Assembly (NCBI GenBank): GCA_947588995.1
Contig: CANPZI010000010.1
Span: 1-64,000 of the forward strand
Reading direction: 5' to 3'
Length of the DNA stretch: 64,000 nt
From: an uncultured Lachnospiraceae bacterium
GTDB lineage: Bacteria; Bacillota; Clostridia; Lachnospirales; Lachnospiraceae
Shown here: piece by piece, positions 17,806 to 25,874 of the stretch
Layout of the letters: each line of letters opens with the position of its first letter
How positions within the stretch are numbered: the first letter of the stretch is position 1
The notes under the pieces: generated by a model
The model's input: only the letters and a program-made list of their open reading frames with translations
Told to the model about the DNA's origin: nothing
Databases searched by the model: none
Position numbers and translations under genes: made by a program

Positions 17806-18540
17806 ATGTTAGCAGGAAAAGTGGCTCTGGTCACGGGCGCGGGGCGCGGCATCGGGCGTGAGATTGCGCTGACGCTGGCAGAGTATGGTGCGGACGTGAT
17901 CGTGAATTATAACGGATCTAAAGAGAAAGCGGAGGAAGTGGCCGCCGAGATCGGGGAGATGGGAAGAAAAGCGGCGGCGGTACAGTGCAGCGTGGCGGAC
18001 TATGAGGCTTGCGGCAGGATGATCACGGACATGCTGGAGCAGTTCGGGCACATCGATATTCTGGTGAACAATGCCGGCATCACCAGGGACAATCTGATGA
18101 TTAAGATGACGGAGGAGGATTTCGACGCGGTCATCGACACCAATCTGAAAGGAACGTTCAACACGATGAAGCATATGTATCGTCCTTTCCTCAAACAGAA
18201 AGCGGGCAGGATCATCAATCTCTCGTCCGTTTCCGGGGTGCTGGGCAATGCGGGACAGGCGAATTATGCGGCCTCCAAGGCCGGTGTGATCGGGCTGACC
18301 AAATCTATGGCAAGAGAGCTGGCGAGTCGGAATATCACGGTCAATGCGGTCGCGCCCGGCTTTATCGATACCGATATGACGCAGGCGATGACGGAGACGG
18401 CGAAAGAGGCTCTTCTGCAGCAGATCCCGATGAAACGTGTCGGCACGCCGCGGGATGTCGCGGAGACGGTGGCTTTCCTCGCGAGCGACAAGGCCGCATA
18501 CATTACGGGCCAGGTCATCTCCGTAGACGGTGGGATGTAG
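17806..18540 (+). CDS. fabG: 3-oxoacyl-ACP reductase
   Basis: The 244-residue short-chain dehydrogenase reduces 3-oxoacyl-ACP with NADPH. It shows the TGAGRGIG cofactor loop, the NNAG motif ([13 protein letters not shown]), and the Ser-Tyr-Lys set in [25 protein letters not shown]. It ends with VISVDGGM. The second ATG (17806) is chosen because the AGGAGGG site (17792-17798) would be too close to the ATG at 17800. A 335-bp repeat-rich spacer separates it from fabF. Confidence 0.95.
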   Translation: MLAGKVALVTGAGRGIGREIALTLAEYGADVIVNYNGSKEKAEEVAAEIGEMGRKAAAVQCSVADYEACGRMITDMLEQFGHIDILVNNAGITRDNLMIKMTEEDFDAVIDTNLKGTFNTMKHMYRPFLKQKAGRIINLSSVSGVLGNAGQANYAASKAGVIGLTKSMARELASRNITVNAVAPGFIDTDMTQAMTETAKEALLQQIPMKRVGTPRDVAETVAFLASDKAAYITGQVISVDGGM

Positions 18541-18603
18541 CGTCCGCAAGAGAAAAACAAGCGACGCGAAGCGGCATTTGTTTTTCTGCGGACGCTAACG
18601 AGC

Positions 18604-18693
18604 AGGCAGTCTGCGAAGCAGACAGTAGAGCGCCGCAGGCGCGGGCCTGCGAGTCTATATTTCCGCAAGAGAAAAACAAGCGACGCGAAGCGG
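18604..18693 (+). repeat. 90-bp direct repeat, copy 1
   Basis: Identical over 90 bp to 18746-18835. It contains the hairpin GTCTGCGAAGCAGAC, a GC-rich pairing segment (CGCCGCAGGCGCGGGCCTGCG) and the start of the AGAAAAACA hairpin unit. Confidence 0.95.
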
Positions 18694-18745
18694 CATTTGT
18701 TTTTCTGCAGGACGCGGAAGAATTGCGAAGCAATTCTTCGCAGCG

Positions 18746-18835
18746 AGGCAGTCTGCGAAGCAGACAGTAGAGCGCCGCAGGCGCGGGCCTGCGAGTCTAT
18801 ATTTCCGCAAGAGAAAAACAAGCGACGCGAAGCGG
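18746..18835 (+). repeat. 90-bp direct repeat, copy 2
   Basis: Identical to copy 1. It then diverges into an A-rich stretch leading to the GAAAGGAG ribosome-binding site of fabF, so the last unit is truncated just before the gene. Confidence 0.95.
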
Positions 18836-18875
18836 AAAAACAAGCGAAAATAAAAAATGCGAAAGGAGCACAGTC

Positions 18876-20111
18876 ATGAGCAGACGTGTGGTAGTAACGG
18901 GTATGGGTGCGATCACCCCCATAGGATTGAGCGTGGCGGAATTTTGGGAGAGCGTCAAGGCCGGTAAGATCGGTTTCGACCGTATCACCAGATTCGACAC
19001 AACAGATTTTAAGTGTAAGCTGGCCGCGGAGGTCAAGGGCTTTGACGGCAAAAACTACATGGACTTCAAGGCGGCAAAGAGGATGGAACTTTTCTCCCAG
19101 TATGCGGTTGCCGCTGCGAAAGAGGCACTGGAGGACGCGAAGCTGGACATGACGAAAGAAGATCCCTACCGCGTCGGCGTGGCTGTGGGTTCGGGTACGG
19201 GTTCTCTGCAGGCGATGGAGCGTTCCCATGCAAGGCTGCTGGAGAAAGGACCGTCCAGGATTGAGCCGCTGTTTGTGCCCCTGACGATCTCCAATATGGC
19301 CGCGGGCAATGTGTCGATTCAGTTCGGATTGAAAGGCAAGAGCATCAATGTGGTGACGGCATGCGCAACGGGTACGAATTCCATCGGCGAGGCGTTCCGC
19401 TCGGTGCAGTACGGTGACGCTGACGTGATGGTGGCCGGCGGTACGGAGGGCAGCGTGTGTCCTATCGGTATCGGCGGGTTTTCGGCACTCACAGCCTTGT
19501 CTACCTGCGAGGATCCCGCCAGATGTTCGATTCCTTTTGATAAGGAGCGGAGCGGATTCGTCATGGGCGAGGGTGCGGCGGTTGTGGTGCTGGAAGAACT
19601 GGAGCACGCCAGGGCGAGAGGGGCAAAGATATACGCGGAGCTGGCCGGTTACGGATGCAGTTCGGATGCCTATCACATCACGTCCCCTGCGGAGGACGGC
19701 GCGGGAGCGGCCAAAGCGATGGAGTACGCTATCGCGGACGCGGGGATCGACAAAAGCGACATCACCTATATCAATGCCCACGGCACGGCGACACATCACA
19801 ATGATCTCTTCGAGACACGGGCAATCAAGCTGCTGTTCGGGGATCATGCCCGGGATATCAGGATCAATTCCACAAAATCTATGGTAGGGCATCTGCTGGG
19901 CGCCGCGGGGGCGATCGAGTTCGTGACTTGTGTGAAAGAGCTGGAGGAGGGATATATCCACCGCACGGTCGGCTATCAGGTGCCGGATGAGGAGTGCGAT
20001 CTGGACTACTGTAAAGAGCCCTGCCAGGAAGACTTTGAGTATGCGCTCTCCAATTCGCTGGGCTTCGGCGGACACAACGCGAGCCTGCTTGTGAAGAAAT
20101 ATCACGCTTAA
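18876..20111 (+). CDS. fabF: Beta-ketoacyl-ACP synthase II
   Basis: This 411-residue condensing enzyme elongates acyl-ACP with malonyl-ACP. The Cys-His-His triad is visible: Cys in VVTACATGTNSIGEAF, His in INAHGTATHHND and His in KSMVGHLLGAAGAIE. The N-terminus RRVVVTGMGAITPIG is typical. It follows the repeat spacer with a GAAAGGAG site. Confidence 0.96.
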   Translation: MSRRVVVTGMGAITPIGLSVAEFWESVKAGKIGFDRITRFDTTDFKCKLAAEVKGFDGKNYMDFKAAKRMELFSQYAVAAAKEALEDAKLDMTKEDPYRVGVAVGSGTGSLQAMERSHARLLEKGPSRIEPLFVPLTISNMAAGNVSIQFGLKGKSINVVTACATGTNSIGEAFRSVQYGDADVMVAGGTEGSVCPIGIGGFSALTALSTCEDPARCSIPFDKERSGFVMGEGAAVVVLEELEHARARGAKIYAELAGYGCSSDAYHITSPAEDGAGAAKAMEYAIADAGIDKSDITYINAHGTATHHNDLFETRAIKLLFGDHARDIRINSTKSMVGHLLGAAGAIEFVTCVKELEEGYIHRTVGYQVPDEECDLDYCKEPCQEDFEYALSNSLGFGGHNASLLVKKYHA

Positions 20112-20178
20112 GCGAAGAGGACAGAACAGACCGCTGAATCGGGGTGCAGAACAGACATTTTGACAGGAGGATAGCGAT

Positions 20179-20613
20179 ATGGCGCTTATGACAGCCAAAG
20201 AGATCATGGAGATTATTCCGCACAGACAGCCCTTTATGCTGATTGATACGATAGAGGAACTGGAAGAGGGCAAAAGAGTCGTCGCAAAGAAGTGCGTATC
20301 TTACAATGAGCCTTTCTTTGCGGGACATTTTCCGGGGGAACCCGTGATGCCGGGCGTGCTCATCATAGAGGCGCTGGCACAGGCAGGTGCGGTGGCGATT
20401 TTAAGCCAGCCCGAATTTAAGGGTAAGACGGCGTACTTTGCGGCAATCAACAATGCCAAATTCAAGGGCAAGGTGGTGCCGGGCGATGTGCTGATGCTGG
20501 AGACGGAGATCATCAAGGTAAAGGGGCCTATCGGTGTGGGCGCGGCGAAAGCTTGTGTGGACGGCAGGCTGGTGGCGCAGGCGGAACTGACCTTTGCGAT
20601 TGGTCAGGCATAG
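20179..20613 (+). CDS. fabZ: 3-hydroxyacyl-ACP dehydratase
   Basis: The 144-residue hot-dog-fold dehydratase has PHRQPFMLIDTI and the catalytic His/Glu in GHFPGEPVMPGVLIIEALAQ. It makes trans-2-enoyl-ACP for FabK. In related clostridial operons accB commonly precedes fabZ and other acc genes follow; here the neighbours are fabF and a flavin oxidoreductase. Confidence 0.95.
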   Translation: MALMTAKEIMEIIPHRQPFMLIDTIEELEEGKRVVAKKCVSYNEPFFAGHFPGEPVMPGVLIIEALAQAGAVAILSQPEFKGKTAYFAAINNAKFKGKVVPGDVLMLETEIIKVKGPIGVGAAKACVDGRLVAQAELTFAIGQA

Positions 20614-20625
20614 GTGGAGCGATTC

Positions 20626-21684
20626 ATGACAGAAGTAAAACCTCTCAAGATAGGGGAGCTTGTGGCAAAAGTGCCTTTGATACAGGGCGGCATGGGCGTG
20701 GGCATCAGTCTCTCCTCCCTGGCGGGCGCGGTGGCAGCCGAGGGCGCTGTCGGTGTGATTTCCACGGCGCAGATCGGTTATCGTGAGGCGGATTTTGACG
20801 AGGATCCCATCGGGGCGAATCTGCGCGCGATAGGGAAAGAGATCCGCAGGGCGCGCGAGATTGCCGGAGGAGGCATTCTGGGCGTCAATATCATGGTCGC
20901 CACGCGAAAGTATGAAGATTACGTGAGAGCCGCGGTGGACGCGGGGATCGATCTCATTATATCGGGAGCCGGGCTGCCGATGGAACTGCCGAGAATTGCA
21001 GGCGCGGCGAAGACGAAACTGGTGCCGATTGTGTCCGGCGTGAAATCCGTGCAGGTCATTATGCGCTACTGGCTGAAAAAATACGACAGGCTGCCGGATG
21101 CGGTGATTATCGAGGGGCCGCTTGCGGGCGGCCATCTCGGCTTTAGCAGAGAGCAGCTTGACAATATCGAAGCGCTCCGCTATGACGAGGAAGTCAGGGC
21201 GATCATAGAGCATGTGGAAGCCGCTGCCGCGGCACATGGCGTCGGGATTCCGGTGATTATGGCCGGCGGCGTGTACACCAGAGAGGACATGCTGCATTAT
21301 CTGGAGATGGGAGCATCGGGCGTGCAGATGGCGACGCGCTTCGTGACGACTTATGAGTGTGATGCGTCCGATACATACAAGCAGGCGTATATCGATGCGA
21401 AAAAAGAGGATATTGTCATTGTGCAGAGTCCGGTGGGCATGCCGGGCAGAGCGATTCGGAATTCTTTTGTGGAGCGCGCCAAAGAGGGGCGGATGCCGCA
21501 TGGTAGGTGTCATCTCTGCGTGAGCACCTGTGATCCGGCAGCGACGCCATACTGTATCACGGACGCGCTGGTCAACGCGGTGAGAGGCAACATGGACGAC
21601 GCGCTTCTGTTCTGCGGGGCGAATGCCTGGCGGGCGGACGGACTGGAACATGTGAAAGATATTGTGGATGAATTTCGCCCGTAA
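20626..21684 (+). CDS. FMN-dependent nitronate monooxygenase/FabK-like oxidoreductase
   Basis: This 352-residue TIM-barrel flavoprotein is related to FabK and nitronate monooxygenases. It shows LIQGGMGVGISLSSLAGAVA, DLIISGAGLP, EGPLAGGHLGF, VIMAGGVYTRED and GVQMATRFVTT. It differs from FabK by a C-terminal Cys cluster, C-x2-C-x3-C-x7-C (CHLCVSTCDPAATPYC), which could bind metal or an iron-sulphur centre. The ATG at 20626 follows AGGTGGAG at the fabZ stop; a GTG 12 bases earlier is the alternative. Its position between fabZ and fabH suggests a role linked to lipid synthesis, but substrate and reaction are unknown. Confidence 0.85.
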   Translation: MTEVKPLKIGELVAKVPLIQGGMGVGISLSSLAGAVAAEGAVGVISTAQIGYREADFDEDPIGANLRAIGKEIRRAREIAGGGILGVNIMVATRKYEDYVRAAVDAGIDLIISGAGLPMELPRIAGAAKTKLVPIVSGVKSVQVIMRYWLKKYDRLPDAVIIEGPLAGGHLGFSREQLDNIEALRYDEEVRAIIEHVEAAAAAHGVGIPVIMAGGVYTREDMLHYLEMGASGVQMATRFVTTYECDASDTYKQAYIDAKKEDIVIVQSPVGMPGRAIRNSFVERAKEGRMPHGRCHLCVSTCDPAATPYCITDALVNAVRGNMDDALLFCGANAWRADGLEHVKDIVDEFRP

Positions 21685-21743
21685 ACGGGACGTGAATGAC
21701 TGGCGGGGAACACCGCGTATCATTTGAACAGGATGAGGGAAAA

Positions 21744-22709
21744 ATGGGAACAAGGATTATAGGAACGGGAAGCTGCCTGCCGGGGACGGTTGTGACAAAC
21801 GACGATCTGGCGAAGATCATGGATACCTCGGATGAGTGGATCAGCACGCGCACGGGTATCAGGGAGAGACACCTGGCGAAAGAGGAGACGACGGCGGGCA
21901 TGTCCGCCGAGGCCGCAGGACGTGCCATGGAGAATGCCGGCGTGACCGCGCAGGACATAGATTTGATCATTGTCGGCACGGTGACGGCAGATAACGTGAC
22001 GCCTGCGTGTGCGTGCGAGGTGCAGGCTTTGATCGGCGCGGATCATGCGGTGGCGTTTGACATCAACGCGGCCTGTTCCGGGTTTATGTTTGCGCTGCAT
22101 ATCGCCCATGCCTGGCTGCAGACGGGCGTGTATCGGACAGCCCTGATCATCGGTGCGGAGACGCTTTCCAAGATCATGGACTGGAGTGACAGAAGCACCT
22201 GCGTTCTGTTCGGAGACGGCGCGGGCGCGGCGGTTGTGCGCGCGGACGAGCGGGGCGGTCTGCTCGCTTTTGATCAGGGTACGGACGGTGTCAGGGGCAG
22301 GGTGCTGTCTTGCCCGAACCGCTCCAACAACAATCCGCTGGTCAGGACGTCCAAAGAATTGCAGTATGTGCATATGGACGGACAGGAAGTGTACAAATTC
22401 GCTGTGACACAGGTGCCGGCTTCCCTGCAGAAAACGGTGGAAGCGGCGGGACTAAACGTCGGAGATATCGATTACTTTGCCCTGCATCAGGCGAATATCA
22501 GAATTCTGCAGGCAGTGGCGAAGAGGCTGAAGGTTTCCGAGGAGAAATTTCCGGTCAGCCTGGATCACTGCGGCAATATCTCCGCGGCGAGCGTGCCGAT
22601 CCTGTTGGATGAGATGAATCGCCAGGGGCTTTTGAAGCCGGGTATGAAAGTCGCGCTGGCAGGTTTCGGCGGAGGGCTTACCTGGGCCTCCGCGGTGCTG
22701 GAGTGGTAG
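21744..22709 (+). CDS. fabH: Beta-ketoacyl-ACP synthase III
   Basis: The 321-residue enzyme starts fatty-acid synthesis by condensing an acyl-CoA primer with malonyl-ACP. Cys in DINAACSGFMFAL, His in FALHQANIRIL and Asn in DHCGNISAASVP form the triad. The ATG at 21744 behind GAGGG is chosen; an in-frame start 48 bases upstream is less likely. It is the last fab gene here, whereas fabH often heads such operons. Confidence 0.95.
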   Translation: MGTRIIGTGSCLPGTVVTNDDLAKIMDTSDEWISTRTGIRERHLAKEETTAGMSAEAAGRAMENAGVTAQDIDLIIVGTVTADNVTPACACEVQALIGADHAVAFDINAACSGFMFALHIAHAWLQTGVYRTALIIGAETLSKIMDWSDRSTCVLFGDGAGAAVVRADERGGLLAFDQGTDGVRGRVLSCPNRSNNNPLVRTSKELQYVHMDGQEVYKFAVTQVPASLQKTVEAAGLNVGDIDYFALHQANIRILQAVAKRLKVSEEKFPVSLDHCGNISAASVPILLDEMNRQGLLKPGMKVALAGFGGGLTWASAVLEW

Positions 22710-22785
22710 CGTGGCAGTCATAGCGCCTGAACCGGCCGCATAGAAATAGAGTAAGAAGTATCTTGCGGCGGCTTGTTGTGTAATT

Positions 22786-23472
22786 ATGCTGAATGATATT
22801 TGGGCTTTTATGATTCTGGTGGGGGTCGTCTACGGCGCGATGACCGGCAGGATGGCGGATGTTACCAACGCCGCGCTGGAGTCCGCGGGGGATGCCGTCT
22901 CGCTGTGCATCACCATGATCGGGGTGATGGCGCTGTGGGTGGGGCTGATGGAGATCGCGCAGAAGTCCGGACTTATTGCGAAGCTGACGAGAGGCATACA
23001 GCCTTTTGTCAGCTTCCTTTTCCCGGAAATCCCAAAAGGACACCCGGCCAGAGAGTATATCTCCACGAATCTGATTGCCAACGTGCTGGGACTCGGCTGG
23101 GCGTGTACACCGGCGGGCTTAAAGGCGATGGAGGCGTTGGCGGAACTGGAGCGGGAGAGAGGCAATCCCGCCTATCAGTGTGCAGATAAGACAGACGGTG
23201 AGAAGAGCGGCGGGCAGAGGACGGGCAGGGCGCTGCACGAGCGGGCGGCCAGCAGAGAGATGTGTACTTTTCTGATACTCAATATCTCTTCGCTGCAGCT
23301 GATTCCGGTTAATATGATTGCCTACAGGCAGCAGTACGGCAGCGTGAATCCGGCCGGCATTATCGCGCCTGCCATCGTGGCGACATTTTTTAGCACATTG
23401 ACGGCGGTGATATATTGTAAGATAATGGACTTGAAACGGATCACGAAAGAAGAGAGAGGGCCATCTTTATGA
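22786..23472 (+). CDS. spmA: Spore maturation protein A
   Basis: This 228-residue membrane protein of the nucleoside-recognition (Gate) fold has FMILVGVVYGAMTGRM, LWVGLMEIAQKSGLIAKLTR, NLIANVLGLGWACTPAGLKAMEAL and LNISSLQLIPVNMIAYR. In Bacillus SpmA and SpmB affect spore-core dehydration. A hydrophilic insertion (about residues 126-160) is longer than I would expect for the family. Its stop overlaps the next ATG by 4 bases. Normally spmB follows directly; here an FAD oxidoreductase intervenes. Confidence 0.9.
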   Translation: MLNDIWAFMILVGVVYGAMTGRMADVTNAALESAGDAVSLCITMIGVMALWVGLMEIAQKSGLIAKLTRGIQPFVSFLFPEIPKGHPAREYISTNLIANVLGLGWACTPAGLKAMEALAELERERGNPAYQCADKTDGEKSGGQRTGRALHERAASREMCTFLILNISSLQLIPVNMIAYRQQYGSVNPAGIIAPAIVATFFSTLTAVIYCKIMDLKRITKEERGPSL

Positions 23473-24839
23473 GATATGACATTATCATTATCGGCGCGGG
23501 GCCGGGCGGTATTTTTACCGCATACGAGCTGACGCAGAAACAGAGCGGTCTTAAGATTGCGGTGTTTGAGGCGGGGCAGTCCCTGGAGAAGAGACACTGT
23601 CCCATCGACGGGGATAAGATCAAGAGCTGTGTGCACTGTAAGAGTTGTTCCATTATGAGCGGCTTCGGCGGCGCGGGCGCCTTTTCTGACGGGAAGTACA
23701 ATATCACCAACGATTTCGGCGGCACACTGCATGAGCATGTGGGCAAGAAACGGGCTATTGAGCTGATGAAGTATGTGGATGAGATCAACATGCGCTACGG
23801 CGGGGAGGGGACGAAACTGTACTCCACCGCCGGCAGCCATTTCAAGAAGCTGTGCCTGCAGAATAAGCTGAATCTGCTGGACGCCTCCGTGCGCCATCTG
23901 GGGACGGACATCAACTATGTCGTGCTGGGGAATCTCTATGCGGTGCTGAAAGACAAGGTGGATTTTTATTTTGAGACGCCTGTCCGTTCCGTGGAAATTG
24001 CGGAGAACGGCTACCGCATCGTGTGTGACGACGGCACTCATGAATGTGACAAATGCGTCATATCTGTGGGGCGCAGCGGCAGCAAGTGGATGCAGCAGGT
24101 GTGTGAGGAACTGGATATCGGGACGAAATCTAACCGCGTGGATATCGGCGTCCGCGTGGAACTGCCCGCGGTGATTTTCTCCCATCTGACGGACGAGCTG
24201 TACGAGAGCAAGATCGTCTACCGCACGGAGAAATTCGAGGACAGGGTCAGGACGTTCTGCATGAATCCGCACGGCATCGTGGTCAACGAGAATACCAACG
24301 GTATCGTGACGGTGAACGGCCACAGTTACGAGGGAGCGGACAGGCAGACGGAGAACACGAACTTCGCCCTGCTCGTGGCGAAGCATTTCTCCGAGCCTTT
24401 CAAGGACAGCAACGGCTACGGCGAGAGTATCGCCAGACTGTCCAACATGCTGGGCGGCGGCGTGATTGTGCAGCGCTTCGGAGATCTGGTCAGAGGACGC
24501 CGCAGCAACGAGAAGCGCATCTCGGAGGGTTTGGTGGAGCCCACGCTGTCGGCCACGCCGGGAGATTTAAGCCTGGTGCTGCCGAAGCGGATTCTGGACG
24601 GGATCATCGAGATGATCTACGCCCTTGACAAGATTGCACCCGGCACGGCCAACGACGACACGCTATTGTACGGTGTGGAAGTCAAGTTTTACAATATGGA
24701 AGTGGAGATCGACGAACAGCTGGAGACGAAGTACAAAGGCCTGTATATCATCGGAGACGGCAGCGGAGTGACGCATTCTCTCTCCCATGCCTCTGCCAGC
24801 GGCGTCCATGTGGCGCGGGGAATCCTCGGTACAGAATAA
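23469..24839 (+). CDS. FAD-dependent oxidoreductase (COG2509-like)
   Basis: The 456-residue flavoprotein has the N-terminal Rossmann loop DIIIIGAGPGGIFTAYEL and a Cys-rich stretch near residue 50 (RHCPIDG...CVHCKSC). It then has GGAGAFSDGKYN and a C-terminal FAD-binding end LYIIGDGSGVTHSLSHASASG. It resembles uncharacterised FAD-dependent dehydrogenases found in many Clostridia. The ATG overlaps the spmA stop (ATGA), so it is co-translated with spmA. Its substrate is unknown. Confidence 0.85.
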   Translation: MRYDIIIIGAGPGGIFTAYELTQKQSGLKIAVFEAGQSLEKRHCPIDGDKIKSCVHCKSCSIMSGFGGAGAFSDGKYNITNDFGGTLHEHVGKKRAIELMKYVDEINMRYGGEGTKLYSTAGSHFKKLCLQNKLNLLDASVRHLGTDINYVVLGNLYAVLKDKVDFYFETPVRSVEIAENGYRIVCDDGTHECDKCVISVGRSGSKWMQQVCEELDIGTKSNRVDIGVRVELPAVIFSHLTDELYESKIVYRTEKFEDRVRTFCMNPHGIVVNENTNGIVTVNGHSYEGADRQTENTNFALLVAKHFSEPFKDSNGYGESIARLSNMLGGGVIVQRFGDLVRGRRSNEKRISEGLVEPTLSATPGDLSLVLPKRILDGIIEMIYALDKIAPGTANDDTLLYGVEVKFYNMEVEIDEQLETKYKGLYIIGDGSGVTHSLSHASASGVHVARGILGTE

Positions 24840-24902
24840 AGGCGGGAAAGCGCCTGAGGACATGGCGGATGTCCGGCAGGACCGGGCATATGACGGAAGA
24901 AG

Positions 24903-24939
24903 ACCGCATAGATTGTAGTAATGATCTGTGCGGTTTTTT
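24903..24939 (+). terminator. Terminator between the FAD gene and spmB
   Basis: ACCGCATAGAT (24903-24913) pairs with ATCTGTGCGGT (24924-24934) through one wobble, followed by TTTTT. It ends 16 bases before the spmB start, so spmB depends on read-through or on a promoter I could not see. Confidence 0.85.
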
Positions 24940-24955
24940 CATGTGAGGCTATGGT

Positions 24956-25483
24956 ATGGTCGCAGCGCTGTCCAATCTCTCCAACATTATTATTCCCGTT
25001 ATCATCTTCTATGTCGTGGCCTACGGCCTGATCGCAAAGAGCAATGTCTATGAGGATTTTATCAGGGGTGCCGCTGACGGTTTCCGGACGGTGATACAGA
25101 TTATGCCGACGTTGATCGGACTGATGGTGGCGGTAGGGGTGTTGCGCGCATCGGGCTTTTTGGATTTCCTGGGAGGATTGTTCGCGGGTATCACGGAGAG
25201 GCTGGGATTCTCGTCGGAACTGGTGCCGCTTATGTTGATTAAGATGTTTTCCTCCTCCGCCGCGACCGGCCTCGTGCTGGATATCTTCAAAAATCATGGA
25301 CCGGATTCCCTGATCGGCCTGACCACGTCGATTATGATGAGCTGTACGGAGACGATTTTCTACACGATGTCTGTCTATTTCCTGGCGGCGAAAGTGACGA
25401 AGACGCGCTATACGCTCGCGGGGGCTCTGCTCTCTACACTGGCGGGAGTGGCCGCGAGCATTATTCTGGCGCACCTGATCTGA
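24956..25483 (+). CDS. spmB: Spore maturation protein B
   Basis: This 175-residue membrane protein of the Gate family has SNLSNIIIPVIIFYVVAYGL, FRTVIQIMPTLIGLMVAVGVLRASGFLD and SCTETIFYTMSVYFLAAKV. It is the usual partner of SpmA in spore-core dehydration. The start at 24956 has a GAGG site five bases upstream. It is separated from spmA by an oxidoreductase gene and a terminator. Confidence 0.92.
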   Translation: MVAALSNLSNIIIPVIIFYVVAYGLIAKSNVYEDFIRGAADGFRTVIQIMPTLIGLMVAVGVLRASGFLDFLGGLFAGITERLGFSSELVPLMLIKMFSSSAATGLVLDIFKNHGPDSLIGLTTSIMMSCTETIFYTMSVYFLAAKVTKTRYTLAGALLSTLAGVAASIILAHLI

Positions 25484-25513
25484 ACCGTGCAAAACGCATT
25501 GCCCGCATAAACA

Positions 25514-25541
25514 AGACGGCGTTCCGTAGAGAACGCCGTCT
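25514..25541. terminator. Hairpin after spmB, without T run
   Basis: AGACGGCGTTC (25514-25524) and GAACGCCGTCT (25531-25541) form a perfect 11-bp stem with a 6-base loop. No T run follows, so it may be an mRNA 3' end or a weak terminator. Confidence 0.55.
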
Positions 25542-25816
25542 GTGTGAGAAGGATAGAAATGTATCACTAATGTATGTTATCAGTGTGTTCATGCAAACAT
25601 CACCGTTGTAGTTAGCCGAAGCCGGTCGATACCGAAACAGCACCGGCGGCTTCTATTGAGATGTAGAATAGAGTCATCTTGCAATGTTCCCCTGCTACAT
25701 GTTTTACTGTAACGGATAAATATGAATACAATATGTCTGATTTCAAAATAAAAAAGAAAGAAAATCTAAAATAAATTTAATAATTAGTACCCCGGTACCA
25801 AAGCTATGCCGGATTA
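25542..25816. other. Non-coding A+T-rich gap before the fabT promoter
   Basis: No gene is supported here. A small dyad GCCGGT...ACCGGC lies near 25621-25647. The last 130 bases become strongly A+T rich and lead into the fabT promoter. Confidence 0.6.
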
Positions 25817-25829
25817 TTTGACTGTCAAA
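25817..25829. promoter_or_regulatory. FabT-like operator at the fabT promoter
   Basis: TTTGA-CTG-TCAAA is a perfect dyad overlapping the -35 box of the fabT promoter. It implies autorepression. Confidence 0.84.
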
Positions 25830-25846
25830 CTGTTTTTTGATAAAAT
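25818..25846 (+). promoter_or_regulatory. fabT promoter
   Basis: TTGACT (25818-25823) and TAAAAT (25841-25846) are 17 bp apart. The promoter lies inside the frame that could start at an ATG at 25806, which argues that the real start is the ATG at 25875. Confidence 0.82.
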
Positions 25847-25874
25847 AAGGTCAGATTTGGGACGGAGAACGGAT

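Larger units (their letters stand above)
18541..18875. repeat. Repeat-rich spacer built of GCGAAGC mini-hairpins
   Basis: The whole fabG-fabF gap is made of repeats. A 90-bp perfect direct repeat occupies 18604-18693 and 18746-18835 (142 bp apart). A 47-bp unit overlapping its end occurs at 18543-18589 and 18662-18708, and its first 32 bp again at 18804-18835. Inside are inverted repeats around the sequence GCGAAGC: GTCTGCGAAGCAGAC (twice), GAATTGCGAAGCAATTC (once), and AGAAAAACA/TGTTTTTCT arms around GCGACGCGAAGCGG (twice). No start codon with a ribosome-binding site is present until fabF. It looks like an intergenic repeat element rather than a gene; possible mobility is not shown by the sequence. 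Confidence 0.9.

Noticed and set aside
18541..18875. Possible CRISPR array or insertion sequence in the repeat spacer
   Set aside because: Only two long copies exist with internal hairpins, no regular unique spacers, no cas genes, and no transposase or target-site duplication.
18264..20273. 669-codon minus-strand open frame through the repeat spacer and fabF
   Set aside because: It is opposite fabF and fabZ, and its middle consists of translated repeats (recurring FFSCG/CFADC blocks). No start signal supports it.
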